64,000 nt of DNA from Lindgomyces ingoldianus. Its lineage: Eukaryota > Ascomycota > Dothideomycetes > Pleosporales > Lindgomycetaceae. Numbering within the stretch: the stretch's first letter is position 1; each line of letters begins with the position of its first letter. A program made the translations under genes and the position numbers. The stretch lies in contig NW_022985226.1 in the NCBI RefSeq assembly GCF_010093535.1, positions 35,616 to 99,615 on the forward strand. Direction: 5' to 3'. The notes under the pieces are model-generated. The model made no database searches, was not told the origin of the DNA, and was given only the letters and a program-made list of their open reading frames with translations. Positions 23,183 to 34,391 of the stretch are shown piece after piece.

Positions 23183-25444
23183 ATGGCTGAACAGCCGCCC
23201 GATTACAAGAAGCTGTTTCTCGAAGAACAACGCAGGCGCGAAGCAGCAGAGGAGGCCCAGAAGGAAGAGCAACGAAAACGCGAACAGGTAGAAGAGAGAA
23301 TCCGCAAGACCACGCTCCCCGAGTTCCTCGACGCTTGCCACAATTACCTTCACTCAGGTCTCACCATCCAAACCGATGCGACCTTGTCAACACGGGGCGA
23401 CCCTGCAAATGCGAATAACAAACTTCGGCCCGAGAGAATCTGCGAATGGGAAGACTTTCCGGCACGTCAGGAAGCAATTTGGAATAACCTTATGAAGTCG
23501 GCATTTGTCTCAGAGCAATTCTTCACTTCAGTACACACCTTACAAGAGTCCGGGGACGCGGTTCGACAAAGGATGCTGAGCTCAGAGCTTGACCTACACC
23601 TCTTTCAGCGGTCTACTGTCGAGGACCCCGTGTCTTTGATTGTTAAACAACTGTACAACAGCCGAGCGCTTCGACGGAAGTTTGGGTTGCACGGGTCCAT
23701 AAGTTTTGAGAATCATGCCAACACCCTTACTCCAGACTTGCTAGTGAACAGCCTAGAGCAAATATCTGTGTCTAGCAATCGACGGCGACGGTCACCACGC
23801 TTGTTAGCTAAGGAGCTGCCCGGTCCATCAGAGCCCTCGGTGGCGGCACAACGTTCAGAAACAGCACGATCCTCCCGTCCCCGCGCGGATCAGTTCTGCG
23901 TCTACAACACCAGCACTCAGAATCAAGAGAATCGGATTCCAGCCTTCATTATGGAATACAAGGCCCCCCACAAGCTACCGCTTAGTTACATATGCGAGGG
24001 TCTCGAAGATATGGAGCTTGCGGAGGTGATACGATGTGGTGAGGTCGATGCTCCAAAGGATCGCTTTCGCCGCCTCGTTGCTGCAGTCATTACGCAGGCA
24101 TTCTCTTATATGGTCAGGATTGGGGTAGAGTTTGGTTGCGTGTGTACTGGCGAAGCGTTCGTGTTCTTGCGGGTGCCCGATGATCCTAGGACGGTCTACT
24201 ACTTCCTATCCGTCCCAAAGGGTGACGTTGGAGCCACTACTGGATGGACACCGGATCTGGATAGCGTGAATCGCTTGCACCTGACAGCTGTTGGGCAGAT
24301 GCTAGCATTCACTCTTCAGGCGCTGAAGACGCCCCAGCGGGGCCAGCAGTGGAGGGTCCAAGCCGCCAATCAGCTGATCACCTGGGAGGTCGTGTATGAG
24401 GACCTGCTGGATACCATACTTCCAGAAGACGTAGCATCCTCAGAGTACCAACCACCTCGACATAGCTATTTTCTGCGCATGTCTCCTGTCCGGCTGCGAC
24501 GGAGGCCAGGCCAGACCAGCTCTCCTAGCTGCGAGCAGCCACAGGATCCATCTAGCCCCAGTGACGAGGACCCCGATCCAGATACTCCGAGCCAACGCAG
24601 ACGTCCCCTCCAAGCTCAGCCGCTTGCCCCAACCACGGCTCGCAGCTCGTCTGATCGTCATGCGCCCCAAGCAGCTCAGGATGGACAGTATTGCACACAG
24701 AACTGTTTGCGTGGATTGGTTGAAGGTGGTCCACTCGATATGCAGTGTCCCAACGTGCGAGCTCATGGTGAGAGGTACCACGAGATTGATCAAACTGACT
24801 TTCTTGCTCGTATCCGCCAGCAACTCTCCAGCGACCTTGATACCAACTGCCAGCCTGTGAGTCTGCCTGGAGCATGCGGCGTCTTATTCCGGGTTCGTCT
24901 TGAATCGCACGGATACATCGTTGCAGCCAAGTGTACTCCTATCGACTTCGTCCATCGTCTTGAACGGGAGGCTACTGTCTACGAACTTCTCCGTCCAGTC
25001 CAGGGAATCCATGTGCCAGTTTATTTGGGCAACATAGACCTGGCGACTCCTTACTACTACGAGGGCATTTGCGAACTTGTTCACATGATGTTCCTTAGCT
25101 TTGGAGGAAGGCTTATCTCCAAGCACCTTACAAGCGAGAACATAGCTGATGTTACTAAGAGTGCTCATTCCGCAGCGCAAGCAATCCACAGCCTTGGGAT
25201 CTTGCATAAAGACCTTATGCCTCGGAATATGTTATGGAGTGTGGAGACGGGTCGGGTGATGGTGATTGATTTTGAACGGGCCGAAGTGGTGAAGCAACGA
25301 ACTGTACTAGGTGATATCTTAGCAAACCAAAAGAGGAAACAAGAGTCTGCAATCATGACTAAGCAGACAAGGGAAAGAACTTCTAAATTTGCGCGGGAAA
25401 GACAAAGGATGGCTACTGAAATACGCAGCCTAGCCTTAGGATAG
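23183..25444 (+). CDS. nuclease-like (E-x-K) plus protein-kinase-like fusion (753 aa)
   Basis: ATG 23183 lies in strong context (GCCATGG); the frame is open without introns. Residues 8-42 are a charged coiled coil. Residues ~80-410 form a conserved-looking globular region with FIMEYKAPHKL at 255-264; E258-x-K260, with D236 upstream, fits the PD-(D/E)xK nuclease-like fold found in some fungal and oomycete Crinkler-type proteins. Residues ~430-500 are a disordered Pro/Ser/Arg linker. A Cys/His signature follows (C504, C508, C522, H528). The kinase-like domain spans ~560-710: VAAK with K583, E595, HKDLMPRN (H675, D677, N682) and DFE (D696) in place of DFG; the glycine loop is weak. The tail is Lys/Arg-rich. 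It is probably a kinase-related protein; activity is uncertain. Family assignment is from motifs only. Confidence 0.72.
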   Translation: MAEQPPDYKKLFLEEQRRREAAEEAQKEEQRKREQVEERIRKTTLPEFLDACHNYLHSGLTIQTDATLSTRGDPANANNKLRPERICEWEDFPARQEAIWNNLMKSAFVSEQFFTSVHTLQESGDAVRQRMLSSELDLHLFQRSTVEDPVSLIVKQLYNSRALRRKFGLHGSISFENHANTLTPDLLVNSLEQISVSSNRRRRSPRLLAKELPGPSEPSVAAQRSETARSSRPRADQFCVYNTSTQNQENRIPAFIMEYKAPHKLPLSYICEGLEDMELAEVIRCGEVDAPKDRFRRLVAAVITQAFSYMVRIGVEFGCVCTGEAFVFLRVPDDPRTVYYFLSVPKGDVGATTGWTPDLDSVNRLHLTAVGQMLAFTLQALKTPQRGQQWRVQAANQLITWEVVYEDLLDTILPEDVASSEYQPPRHSYFLRMSPVRLRRRPGQTSSPSCEQPQDPSSPSDEDPDPDTPSQRRRPLQAQPLAPTTARSSSDRHAPQAAQDGQYCTQNCLRGLVEGGPLDMQCPNVRAHGERYHEIDQTDFLARIRQQLSSDLDTNCQPVSLPGACGVLFRVRLESHGYIVAAKCTPIDFVHRLEREATVYELLRPVQGIHVPVYLGNIDLATPYYYEGICELVHMMFLSFGGRLISKHLTSENIADVTKSAHSAAQAIHSLGILHKDLMPRNMLWSVETGRVMVIDFERAEVVKQRTVLGDILANQKRKQESAIMTKQTRERTSKFARERQRMATEIRSLALG

Positions 25445-25696
25445 CAAGTATACTCTTTGAACAACGCTGTGAATTTTTGTCATGTATTCATCTACCCTAA
25501 AAGCACATTGTCTTGCTGGGGCGTCCTGTCTATCTGGTCATACTCTGCATGTTGAAGCTCAAACTCCTTCCAGTGCCCTCGCCCAGTGTCCCTTCCCACT
25601 TGGATTTGTCGAAACTGCAAAAACGCGAGGCGCCTCTGTGTGGCGTGATGTGTCGATTCTGGGTTCTGTCCACCTGCGGCGTTAGAATAGCTGTAC

Positions 25697-25902
25697 ATGT
25701 CGCACGTGTCTCACGCGATATCATACCCATGTACTGCACTATTCACTCATTAGGCATAGCTCCTATCTCGTACAGTATATAGTCAACTCAGAGCTCTATT
25801 GAGCTCCTCAGACCTTACAATACACTCGTTCCACTTTGTTTGGATCTCGCTCCCTTGTCGATTCGTTTGCCATATGCCCCCTCCTGAGCTCATGTACAGA
25901 TT
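25697..25902 (-). repeat. right inverted repeat of the kinase-gene unit (~206 bp)
   Basis: Reverse complement of 21126-21334. The two copies differ mainly by transitions and a 4-bp indel, with the left copy more A+T-rich. The 252 bp between the kinase-like stop codon and this repeat shows no gene. Confidence 0.85.
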
Positions 25903-25916
25903 GACCCCACCACCTA

Positions 25917-26234
25917 GATGTCGCTGCAAGGCTGCACTAAACTATATATTATTACATGCTATTCTAAGCAATTATTAAGCAGAGGTACGCTAAAATAATA
26001 TAGCGCAGTAGTAAACTATCGCCGCAAGCTGATGGTAGTATAACTAGTAGTCGAGCCTGCGCAGTCTCAGCGATCTCTTGCAGCACCCTCTGCAACACCT
26101 GCAGCTCAACGCCGAGATGTGGCTGCAAGGCTGCACTGAACTATATAGTATTGCATGCTATTCTAAGCAATTATCAAGCAGCAGCAGGTTAAAATAATGT
26201 AGTGTGGTAGTGAAATGTCGCTGCAAGCTGGTGA
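25917..26234 (+). repeat. tandem duplication, ~118-bp unit, 199-bp period
   Basis: Units at 25917-26035 and 26116-26234 both run from GATGTNGCTGCAAGGCTGCAC through CATGCTATTCTAAGCAATTA to CGCAAGCTG. Differences are mostly C/T and G/A, as expected if RIP touched the pair. Confidence 0.85.
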
Positions 26235-26683
26235 GAACAGGTTCTTGCAGGCATATTAGTCAGCAGCGACTCTATCAGGCTTACCGTTTCCCTAGTCTAG
26301 CTTAGCTCCTTCCTAGTCTAGTTTAGCGCTACATTATGCCGAAGTTTATGCGAAGTTTAATGTCAGGTGACGTCCAAATGCGGTAATTTTATTAAGTTGA
26401 GGCATTTCCTTTCGTAGAACGACGACAGAGAAGCTAGCCTAGGGAATTGATTATAGATTTCACTCGCTAACGCTCGCGAATTAATAGGCTGATGCCTAGA
26501 GGTGTTAGTAAGAGATTTCCTAGCAGCGTTAGGAAATGCATTAAATAAATTGCAGCAAATTACAGTAAACTACAGCAATTTGCAGCAAACTATAGCAAAT
26601 TACAGCAAACTACAGTAGATTACAGCAGCAGGCAGCAATCCCTAGTAGATATTAGTTGTATTGCAAGTAGCTCTACATATAGA
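26235..26683. other. spacer with 10-bp-phased GCAGCAAAYT array
   Basis: No gene is seen. 26548-26636 consists of about nine 10-bp units (TGCAGCAAAT, TACAGCAAAC and similar), resembling a mutated form of the copia A LTR minisatellite but without the rest of that LTR. Confidence 0.6.
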
Positions 26684-26688
26684 GAGGG

Positions 26689-27006
26689 TGTCACGGTATC
26701 CTCCCCGGATCCCAGACATAACCGTATCAGACGCGTACTAGAGTATTATCAGTGCACGTCTGACACGAACACAACACAACACAGACATGAACTTAAGCAC
26801 AAACTGCCTTAACACTAACTAAACCTAAAACAGGCTTAATTTATACCTAAAGCGCTTAGACTTCTAAGCTAAGTATTTAATTACTAATTTCCTCCTAAAC
26901 CTTCTTGTTCCTTACACAACATCTTATACCTACTATAATACCTTACATAGTAATTAAACTAGACCTCTGTAAAGCTCTATAACCTTACTTGTGCATAATT
27001 ATAACA
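26689..27006 (+). repeat. 5' LTR of family A copy 2
   Basis: TGTCACGGTATCC to ATTATAACA, 318 bp. The first ~110 bp are nearly unmutated and the remainder is RIP-like. Confidence 0.95.
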
Positions 27007-27939
27007 TTACGTTATGTTAAAACTCTAGCTAAGAATAGCCTCTAAATCTAATCTAATAAGCTTAGTACTTGCACAACTCTAAGCTATTAGAGTAAGCTAA
27101 GAAGCCTTCTAAAAAGCGCTTACTTTATAAAAAAGCTACTATGTTGTAAGCTTTAAAGCTCTTTAAAAAGACTTTAAAGAACAGCTTTATGTTATTAAGT
27201 AGTCTATTTCTGCCTTAACTTTTGTTATAGTAGTAGAAACTAAGAACTTACTAGCTTTAAAGCCTACCTAGAAGTCTAGAGATAGCTTAACTTTCTTCTG
27301 CCTAACACTGCCTATAACCTGTAACCCTTTTAACTTAGTAATAAAATCTAACTAACTCTCTAATCCCCTACTGTTTAATAGAAAACAGAAAGACCTACCT
27401 TCCTTCCTACACAAGCTCTAATACAAACTTAAAGGAAACATAGACTAATTCCCCTCTAAACACTTTTAGTTACTATATGCCTACTTTTAACTTAACTATA
27501 ATATAATAGCTTTAATTAACTTACTAATAAATAAGAATATTATTAACCTAAATTAATTTATAGCATTCCTGTAAGTAACTTATAAAGACCTAAATAAAAA
27601 GTTAATAGCTTTAAGTTACCTAAACACTCTATAATAAAAAAAAAAAGCTTTACTTTACACTTTACTAAGTTCTGCTAACTTGCATTTAATATAGGCCTAA
27701 ATAAAATAGGTCTAATTACAGCTTTATATAACTCTCTCTTAACTAAACTGTAATGTGCTATAGTAGAAGAACCCCTTCTAAACAACCTTAATATGTATGT
27801 AAACCTAATTACTACCTATAATAATAACATAAGGTTTCTCCTTATATAAGCCCTAATACACCCCTAAACTAGCGCAGTTGTAAATAAGGACCCTAATATA
27901 ATAAAAATTAATTTAAATTATGCTCTAGTTAGTTTTAGA

Positions 27940-30900
27940 AAGTGTAAAAATTACAGAAAAAAAAGTTAATGCTTTAAGTGCAGTAAGCATAGTTATATCT
28001 TTTAAAACTACTTTATTCCTCTTTTTTAAGTCTACGCAAGTAGCGCTGCTAGTACTTATTAAAGATTCTTACTATTTTAATTTTATTTTTATAAGGGCTT
28101 TAACTTGTATTTAAGCTCTAATCCCTCTTACTACTCTTAACATAGCTGCAGCTATAGTAGTAGGAGCCTGTAAAAAGGCTTGTCCTAGGGCTAAGTTGCC
28201 CCCTAGGACTAATTTAACACTAGATCTTTGCTAACTTATAGGCTAAGTCCCCTACTAATAACTAGAAGTACTAAGTTAATATTCTTATATGTTTATAATA
28301 AAGAACTATATTAGCCTTAATATAGGCTTTTATTAACTTAAGAGTAAATAGTATAAGTTACATTAATAAAGAACTAGCGTGTAAACTAAATCTTTAATTA
28401 ACACTACTTAGCTAAATAATTTACTTAACTAGATTTAATAGAAAATAACTTAAAAAAAGTTCTATTTTTTATACTATAACTGTTATAATTACTTACTAAC
28501 ACTATAAGAAGTAAATTAAGCTCTATGTAATAAACATAGAACATTATAACCTAATTCTAAAACAACTATAGCTATATTAGCATAAGGTTGCCTTTAATTA
28601 CTAAGAGTAAGTTTTAAACTTTAACTCTTTTTAATGCTAAGATGTATGCTTATGCTTACACCTAAATAACACTTAAATAGCACTTAATATAAAAGGTTTT
28701 TAGACTTACTTTCTAATAACTTAGAAAAAAACTACTTAAGTAAGGCTAATAAGCTAGGCCTTTTACTAAGATAAGCTATGTAAAATAATTTAATAACTAC
28801 TTAAACTTAAAGAAAAAAAAGCCTTTAAAAAACTTTTACCTACTTAATTTAAACATAAACTAGGACTTAAACAGCAGATAGACATCTGCTACATAGAACT
28901 TACTCTATTTATAACCCTAGCTTAACAACTAGATTACAAAATCTATGTAGTTATAATTTCTAATATAGACTAAGCTTTAGCTTCCTAAAAACACACTAAC
29001 TTAAAGATAATAGTCCTTTAAGACTACTATAACTTATTACATATTTTTTTCTAAGACAAGTCTAATAAGCTTTTAATATAACATCTATATAATTACTAGA
29101 TAACCTTTAAGCCTAGTAAACAACCTAGTTATAGGCTACTATATAAGATGTTACTAAATAAATTAAAAGTGCTTTAAAAATACCTTAATAAGAACCTAGA
29201 AAAAGAGTTTATTTAAGCTAGCTCTTTACTAGTAGTGTTACTTATACTATTTATAAAGAAACCTAGGGGTAGGCTTTAATTCTGTGTTAACTACTAAAGA
29301 CTAAATACTATTACTATTAAAAACTAATACTTAATTTCTTTTTTATAGAAAACTCTAAGCTAACTAAGTAAAGTAAAGTATTTTATAAAGTTAGATATTA
29401 TTACTACCTTTAATAAGCTAAAAATAGTAAAGGGTGATAAGTAGCTAACAGCGTTTTAGACCTAATATAGACTATTTAAGTACCTAGTAATGCCTTTTAG
29501 CTTAGCTAACGCGCCTAGTACTTTTTAACATTTTGTAAATAACTTACTCTAACTCTACCTAGACATGTTCTGCACTATGTATATTAATAATATTCTAATT
29601 TATAGTAATAGCCTTTTAGAGCACAAACAGCATGTACGCCTAGTGCTAAAGGCTATAGAAGAAGTAGGTCTGCAACTTAACATAGACAAATGTAAGTTCT
29701 ACTAATTAAAGGTTATGTATTTAAGATATATAATCTTTATAAATAGCATCTAAATAGACCCTATTAAAGTTTAGACTATACTAAATTAGCAATACCTAAA
29801 AGACATAAAAGATATTTAAGCCTTTATAAAATTTACTAACTTTTACTAATAATTTATTAATAACTTCTTGTAGTAAGTAAGCCTTATAATTACACTTACT
29901 AAGAAAAAGATTTAATTTAACTTTAACTTAAATTACTAATAGTCTTTTAACTAGCTAAAGAAAGCCTTTACTAAAGCTTTAATACTTTGCTACTTTAACT
30001 CTAAACTACTAATACTTATAGAAGCTAATGCCTTAGACTACATAGTAGCAGGAGTTCTCTTCTAGACTAAGCTAGACAGGACTATTAGGCCTATTGCATA
30101 TTTCTTAAAAAGAATAAGTCTTGTAGAAGGCAATTATAAAATTTATAATAAGAAACTGCTTACTATAGTACACTACTTTAAATAATAGCAACCTAAACTA
30201 AAAAGTGCAGCGCATCTAATATAGGTCTTATCTAACTATAAAAACTTATAGTACTTTATAACTATAAAATAACTTAGCTACTAATAAGCTTATTAGTCTA
30301 AATACTTATTTTATTTTAATTTTAAGATTACTTATTATCCTAGTTAAGACAGAGGGAAACTAGATGCCCTTATAAGGCAATCCTAAGATGTCCCTGCTTA
30401 GAAAGAAGTGTAAAAGGCTTAATACTAAACTCTACTTTAACTTAAGCTATTTTTAGACCTTAACCTAAATAAAATAAATTAGATAATTAATTAAATTATT
30501 ACTAATAAGTATCTAAATAATAAATTTATTTAAGAAACCTTAAACCTGCTCTAAAACAGCGCTAGTTAGTTAAAGAAAGTAACACTAGCTAACTATAAAA
30601 ACTAAAATAGTAAGCTGTATTACTATAACTAACTTATAATCTTTAATTCTAATAAACTAAGAATTAAACTACTCTAAATTATACATAACTTGCCTGTTAG
30701 AGGACACCTAGGTAGAGGAAAGACTTTTAACCTACTGTAGAGAGAGTACTACTAGCCCTGCATGTTCCATACTGTACGCTAATATGTATTATGTTGCTAT
30801 ACTTACTGTAAAGTAAAAGCCTTTTAAAAAAGGTATAATAGCCTACTTAAACTGCTCCTAATCTCTAAATAAGCTTAAAAAGACATATTAATTAATTTTA

Positions 30901-31990
30901 TTATAGACTTACTTCTATCTAAAAAGTACATAAATATTATAGTAGTTATTAATTACTTAACTAAGTATTAACACTTAATACTATGTTCCTCTATAACTGC
31001 CCTTAATATAGCCTAGTTATTCTACTAATACGTATAGGTTTACTATAGCCTACCTAACACAATTATATTAGATAAAGGTACGTAGTTTGTCTTAGCCTTT
31101 TAGGACAAACTCTATAAACAGCTCTAAATTGTCCTCTATCTATTTACAGCTTTTTACCTAGAGACTAACAGCTAGACTAAGAACACAAACACTATAATAA
31201 AATAAGTCCTACAAGTGTACATAAACTACTAGTAGGATAACTAAGTAAAATAGTTAGCTATAGCATAGTTTAAAGCTAATAATATAACATTTAAATTAAC
31301 ATAAGTATCTTTGTTCTTAGTAAACTATAGATACTACTTTTAAATAAAATTTAAACTACTTTTAAATACCCTCTAACTAACTTATTAATCTGTATAAGTA
31401 ATAGATATAAATAGACTTATTAATAAAATTTAAAACATATTTAAATATGTTTATAAAAAGCTTACATAGGCTTAAGCTTTTTAATAAGAGTACATAAACT
31501 AATCCTAAACCTCCGCCCCTGCGTATGCAGCTAGCAAGAAGGTCTAGCTAGACGCTAGAAATATCTAAATAGACTAATAATTAAAAAAACTTAATTAGAA
31601 GAACCTTAGCCCCTTTACAGTAGCCTATATAGTCTTATTACACACTTACTAATTAATCCTACCTAACAGCATGAAGATACACCTTGTGTTCCACGTATTG
31701 TTGCTGCGCTAAGCAGCCCCTAAATCTAACTATCTACCTAGACAGCTAAACTTACTACCTAAACCTGTTATTATAAATAATAAACTAAAATATATTATAA
31801 AAGATGTTAAATAAATTTAGTTTAATAAAAAGAAATATATTTATAAATACCTTATAAAATAAACTAGATATAACAAACTGTTGTAGGAACCTGCAGAAGC
31901 CCTGTAAGAGAACTCTGCAGTAACTTAATTCTACGCCTAATACCTATCTAAACTAAACCTGTACCCTAATAAAGACAACCTAATGCTAGA
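27940..31990 (+). pseudogene. family A gag-pol pseudogene
   Basis: Landmarks in order: Gag zinc knuckle CFKCSKHSYIF (about 27970); reverse transcriptase with VMPFSLANAPSTF (about 29490) and an active site reading YINNILIY where active copies have two Asp (about 29580); RNase H (about 29950-30300); integrase zinc-binding His/His...CysxxCys (about 30670-30830) and core; chromodomain (about 31760-31985). The frame has dozens of TAG/TAA codons, so the element cannot move by itself. Confidence 0.88.
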
Positions 31991-32034
31991 ACTACTAATG
32001 TAAAGGATTCCCTTCCTAATAAGAGGGGGGGTAC

Positions 32035-32352
32035 TGTCACAGTATCCTCCCTAGATCCTAGACATAACTGTATTAGACGCGTACTAGAGTATTATTAGTG
32101 CATGTCTAACATAAATATAACACAACACAGACATAAACTTAAGCATAAACTGCTTTAACACTAACTAAACCTAGAACAGGCTTAATTTATACCTAAAGCG
32201 CTTAGACTTTTAAGCTAAGTATTTAATTACTAATTTCCTTCTAAACCTTCCTGTTCCTCACACAACGTCTTGTACCTACTATAATACCTCACGTAGTAAT
32301 TAAACTAGACCTCTGTGAAGCTCTATAACCTTACTCGTGCACAATCGTGACA
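32035..32352 (+). repeat. 3' LTR of family A copy 2
   Basis: TGTCACAGTATCC to ATCGTGACA, 318 bp. It differs from its partner mainly by C/T and G/A transitions. Confidence 0.95.
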
Positions 32353-32357
32353 GAGGG

Positions 32358-32781
32358 TTCTAAAGAGGTAATGACTCTAGAAAAAAAGCCTTAAAAGGGG
32401 CAGTAATAATTGCGCATAAGCTAGTGTTAGCGTAAAAGGAAATTACTAAGCTTTAAGCAGCTAATAAGGCAGCTACATTTAGAAAGGCCTGCGATTAACA
32501 GGTCTAAAGGAGTTTAGAGCGCGCAGTGACAGGAAGAAGACAAAGAATCAGATGCAAGCTAAAGTAGGTAAGCAGTTCTAAAGGCGCTGCAGACAGTGTA
32601 ATTAGACTAGGCATAACGCGCAAACATGTAAGCAAGAAGTAGAAATAGTATCTAAATAATATTCTCAGCTGTACTATACTATATAGTGCTAGAGCGGGTT
32701 GTTATAGGCTATAATAGAGTTTGTTATAGTGTGGTCTTGGCAAAAGTAAACAACTTAGGTGTGTGAGCAACTGCTAATCCA
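32358..32781 (+). mobile_element. pogo-family relic: transposase C-terminus and terminal repeat
   Basis: Encodes the degraded end of a pogo transposase: a basic helix, then a zinc-knuckle-like RRCRQCN...RHNAQTCKQEVE (about 32585-32645) and TAA, followed by the element end (GGTCTTGGCAAAAGTAAAC...GTGTGAGCAACT). That end resembles the ends of the foldback elements at 35362 and 57341 except for the outermost ~20 bp. The left side is cut by the family A insertion. Homologous relics are at 56113-56458 and, inverted, 62829-63300. Confidence 0.75.
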
Positions 32782-32935
32782 CAACACACCAATGCGGTTG
32801 ATGCTAATCTCTAATACACTAATGTGCCTAACGCTAATCCCCGACACACTAATGTAGCTGATGCTAATCCCTGACACACTAATGTGGCTCTGATGCCAAT
32901 CCCCAACACACTGATGTAGGGTTACGGTCTATGAT
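32782..32935 (+). repeat. ~30-bp minisatellite (AATCCCYGACACACYRATG)
   Basis: Five diverged units of about 30 bp. The same unit follows the pogo end at 56459 and occurs inverted at 63837-63912. Confidence 0.85.
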
Positions 32936-33645
32936 TGGACTAGCGTAACTCCACCCGAAGTGCTCCAAAGTCTTACCGAATTGGCATGGGACCCGTTCAT
33001 CCCTGAACAAGCGAACGAATCGGATGACACGGACACGGCAGGGACGTTCCCACTGACAGATAAATGCATTGTCTAAGGAAAAGCAGGCCAAGTGGCCAAG
33101 CCTTGTCCAAGAATGTCGACCTTGCTCAGCATGACTACTATAGCGAGCAAGGTCGAGCAAGGTGAGCAAGGTCGGGCAAGCCTTGGCACTAGAGTATTAT
33201 ATATATACTTTTAATTTAATTAAACCTTTTAGAAGGTGTGATTAATCTTTAGTTTATCCTAGGTAGACTAAGTAGCACTTAGCTTTTTAATAAGCTAAGT
33301 TCTAATTGTATATCTTGCACTATATATACCTCTAATTCTGCTTAACTAAGCTGTTTAACCCAGCGCTTTATACCGCTGTAAAGGGCAAACCACGATCCGG
33401 CCACTCTTACCCTACTCCAAACCCCAGGCATAACGGAGGCCTGTACAACTGACTGTAGCCTGCCTATCCCCTCCGAAATAAGCTCAGGCCCGCGTGCTCC
33501 TAAATCCAGAGCAAGGATTGTAACGTTAATCACTACCCACTACAAAGTATAACCACTCTACACAACACAGATTTAAACATGGCCGGCGCGATGTTACAAT
33601 CTTTACTTCCGGGAAATGGTGCCGGGAGTACGCTGGCCTGTTTAT
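32936..33645. other. mixed spacer, no gene recognised
   Basis: 32936-33180 and 33350-33645 have normal base composition, with an A+T-rich stretch between. At 33118-33175 GACCTTGCTC is followed by three or four GAGCAAGGTC copies, giving an inverted repeat plus a short tandem array. Short open frames are not convincing. Confidence 0.45.
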
Positions 33646-33920
33646 TGTAACGGCATAGGCAAGACAATGGGAATCCACTCAGAGGCATATGGGAGTGCGT
33701 GGGGACTCAGAACCTAGGAATGCCATTGACACCTATAGGCCTTGTACAAAAGGATATCAGAAAACTACTAAGCTAGCTACAGGGGCAAGGTGCGACTAAA
33801 TACATGAGGGAATAGGGGCAACTGCAGGGGACTAGGTCGAGTCATGGTCGGGGCTGATACAGGGACCCTTCGGATAGGATCTAAGCAACCTAAGATAGAA
33901 CAATTTGTAGAATTATTACA
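33646..33920 (-). repeat. 3' LTR of chromovirus B (275 bp)
   Basis: TGTAACGGCATAGGC to AATTATTACA on the + strand. It matches the TSD-bounded solo copy at 57530-57818. Confidence 0.85.
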
Positions 33921-34391
33921 CTACTCCCCCCCTCTATAGGCTAATAGTTCTTATCTATAGTGTTTAGAAAGTATTTAAAACTACTTTAAAACTAATTTAA
34001 ATAGAATATAATAAGTATAACTATCTTAACTAAATTTCCTGTTACTAAAAAATAGACGAAAAACCTAATACTAATATAATGCCTTTCATATAATGTTTTT
34101 GTTTAGTAGTAACTAGCAGTGTAGTTATTGTTAATATAGTAAATTTATTATTTATAGTAATAAGTGTTTGCTTACCTTACTTATATAGTCTAGTTAATAT
34201 TATTAGTTTCTTCTTTAGCTATTATCTAAATCTTTACTTTATAAGTATTATTATACACCTAACATCTTATAGCTTAGTCTGCTAACTAATTATAGCATTA
34301 AAGAAAATTACTATACTGCTCTGCCCCTCTTCTAGAGCCTCTTTAGAGGCGTTTTAAGTTATCTGCTTTTAGGCTGCCTATGCTCTTACTT

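Larger units (their letters stand above)
26689..32352 (+). mobile_element. complete Ty3/Gypsy chromovirus family A, copy 2
   Basis: 5664 bp with two 318-bp LTRs (26689-27006 and 32035-32352) and a perfect 5-bp target duplication GAGGG (26684-26688 and 32353-32357). The purine tract GAGGGGGGG lies just before the 3' LTR (about 32023-32031). The internal frame, all RIP-broken, shows a Gag zinc knuckle, reverse transcriptase, RNase H, integrase with an HHCC region, and a C-terminal chromodomain. It is the reference copy for 1-2397 and 34392-47786. Confidence 0.95.

Noticed and set aside
24440..24875. Antisense open frames of 107-127 codons
   Set aside because: Shadows of the kinase-like gene; no motifs and poor codon pattern compared with the + strand.
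33342..33533. 63-codon open frame on the minus strand
   Set aside because: Protein-like but short, with no recognisable motif or context; not enough to call a gene.
33516..33605. TG...CA segment with 9-bp inverted ends (GATTGTAAC/GTTACAATC)
   Set aside because: Only about 88 bp, no convincing target duplication and no second copy in the window.
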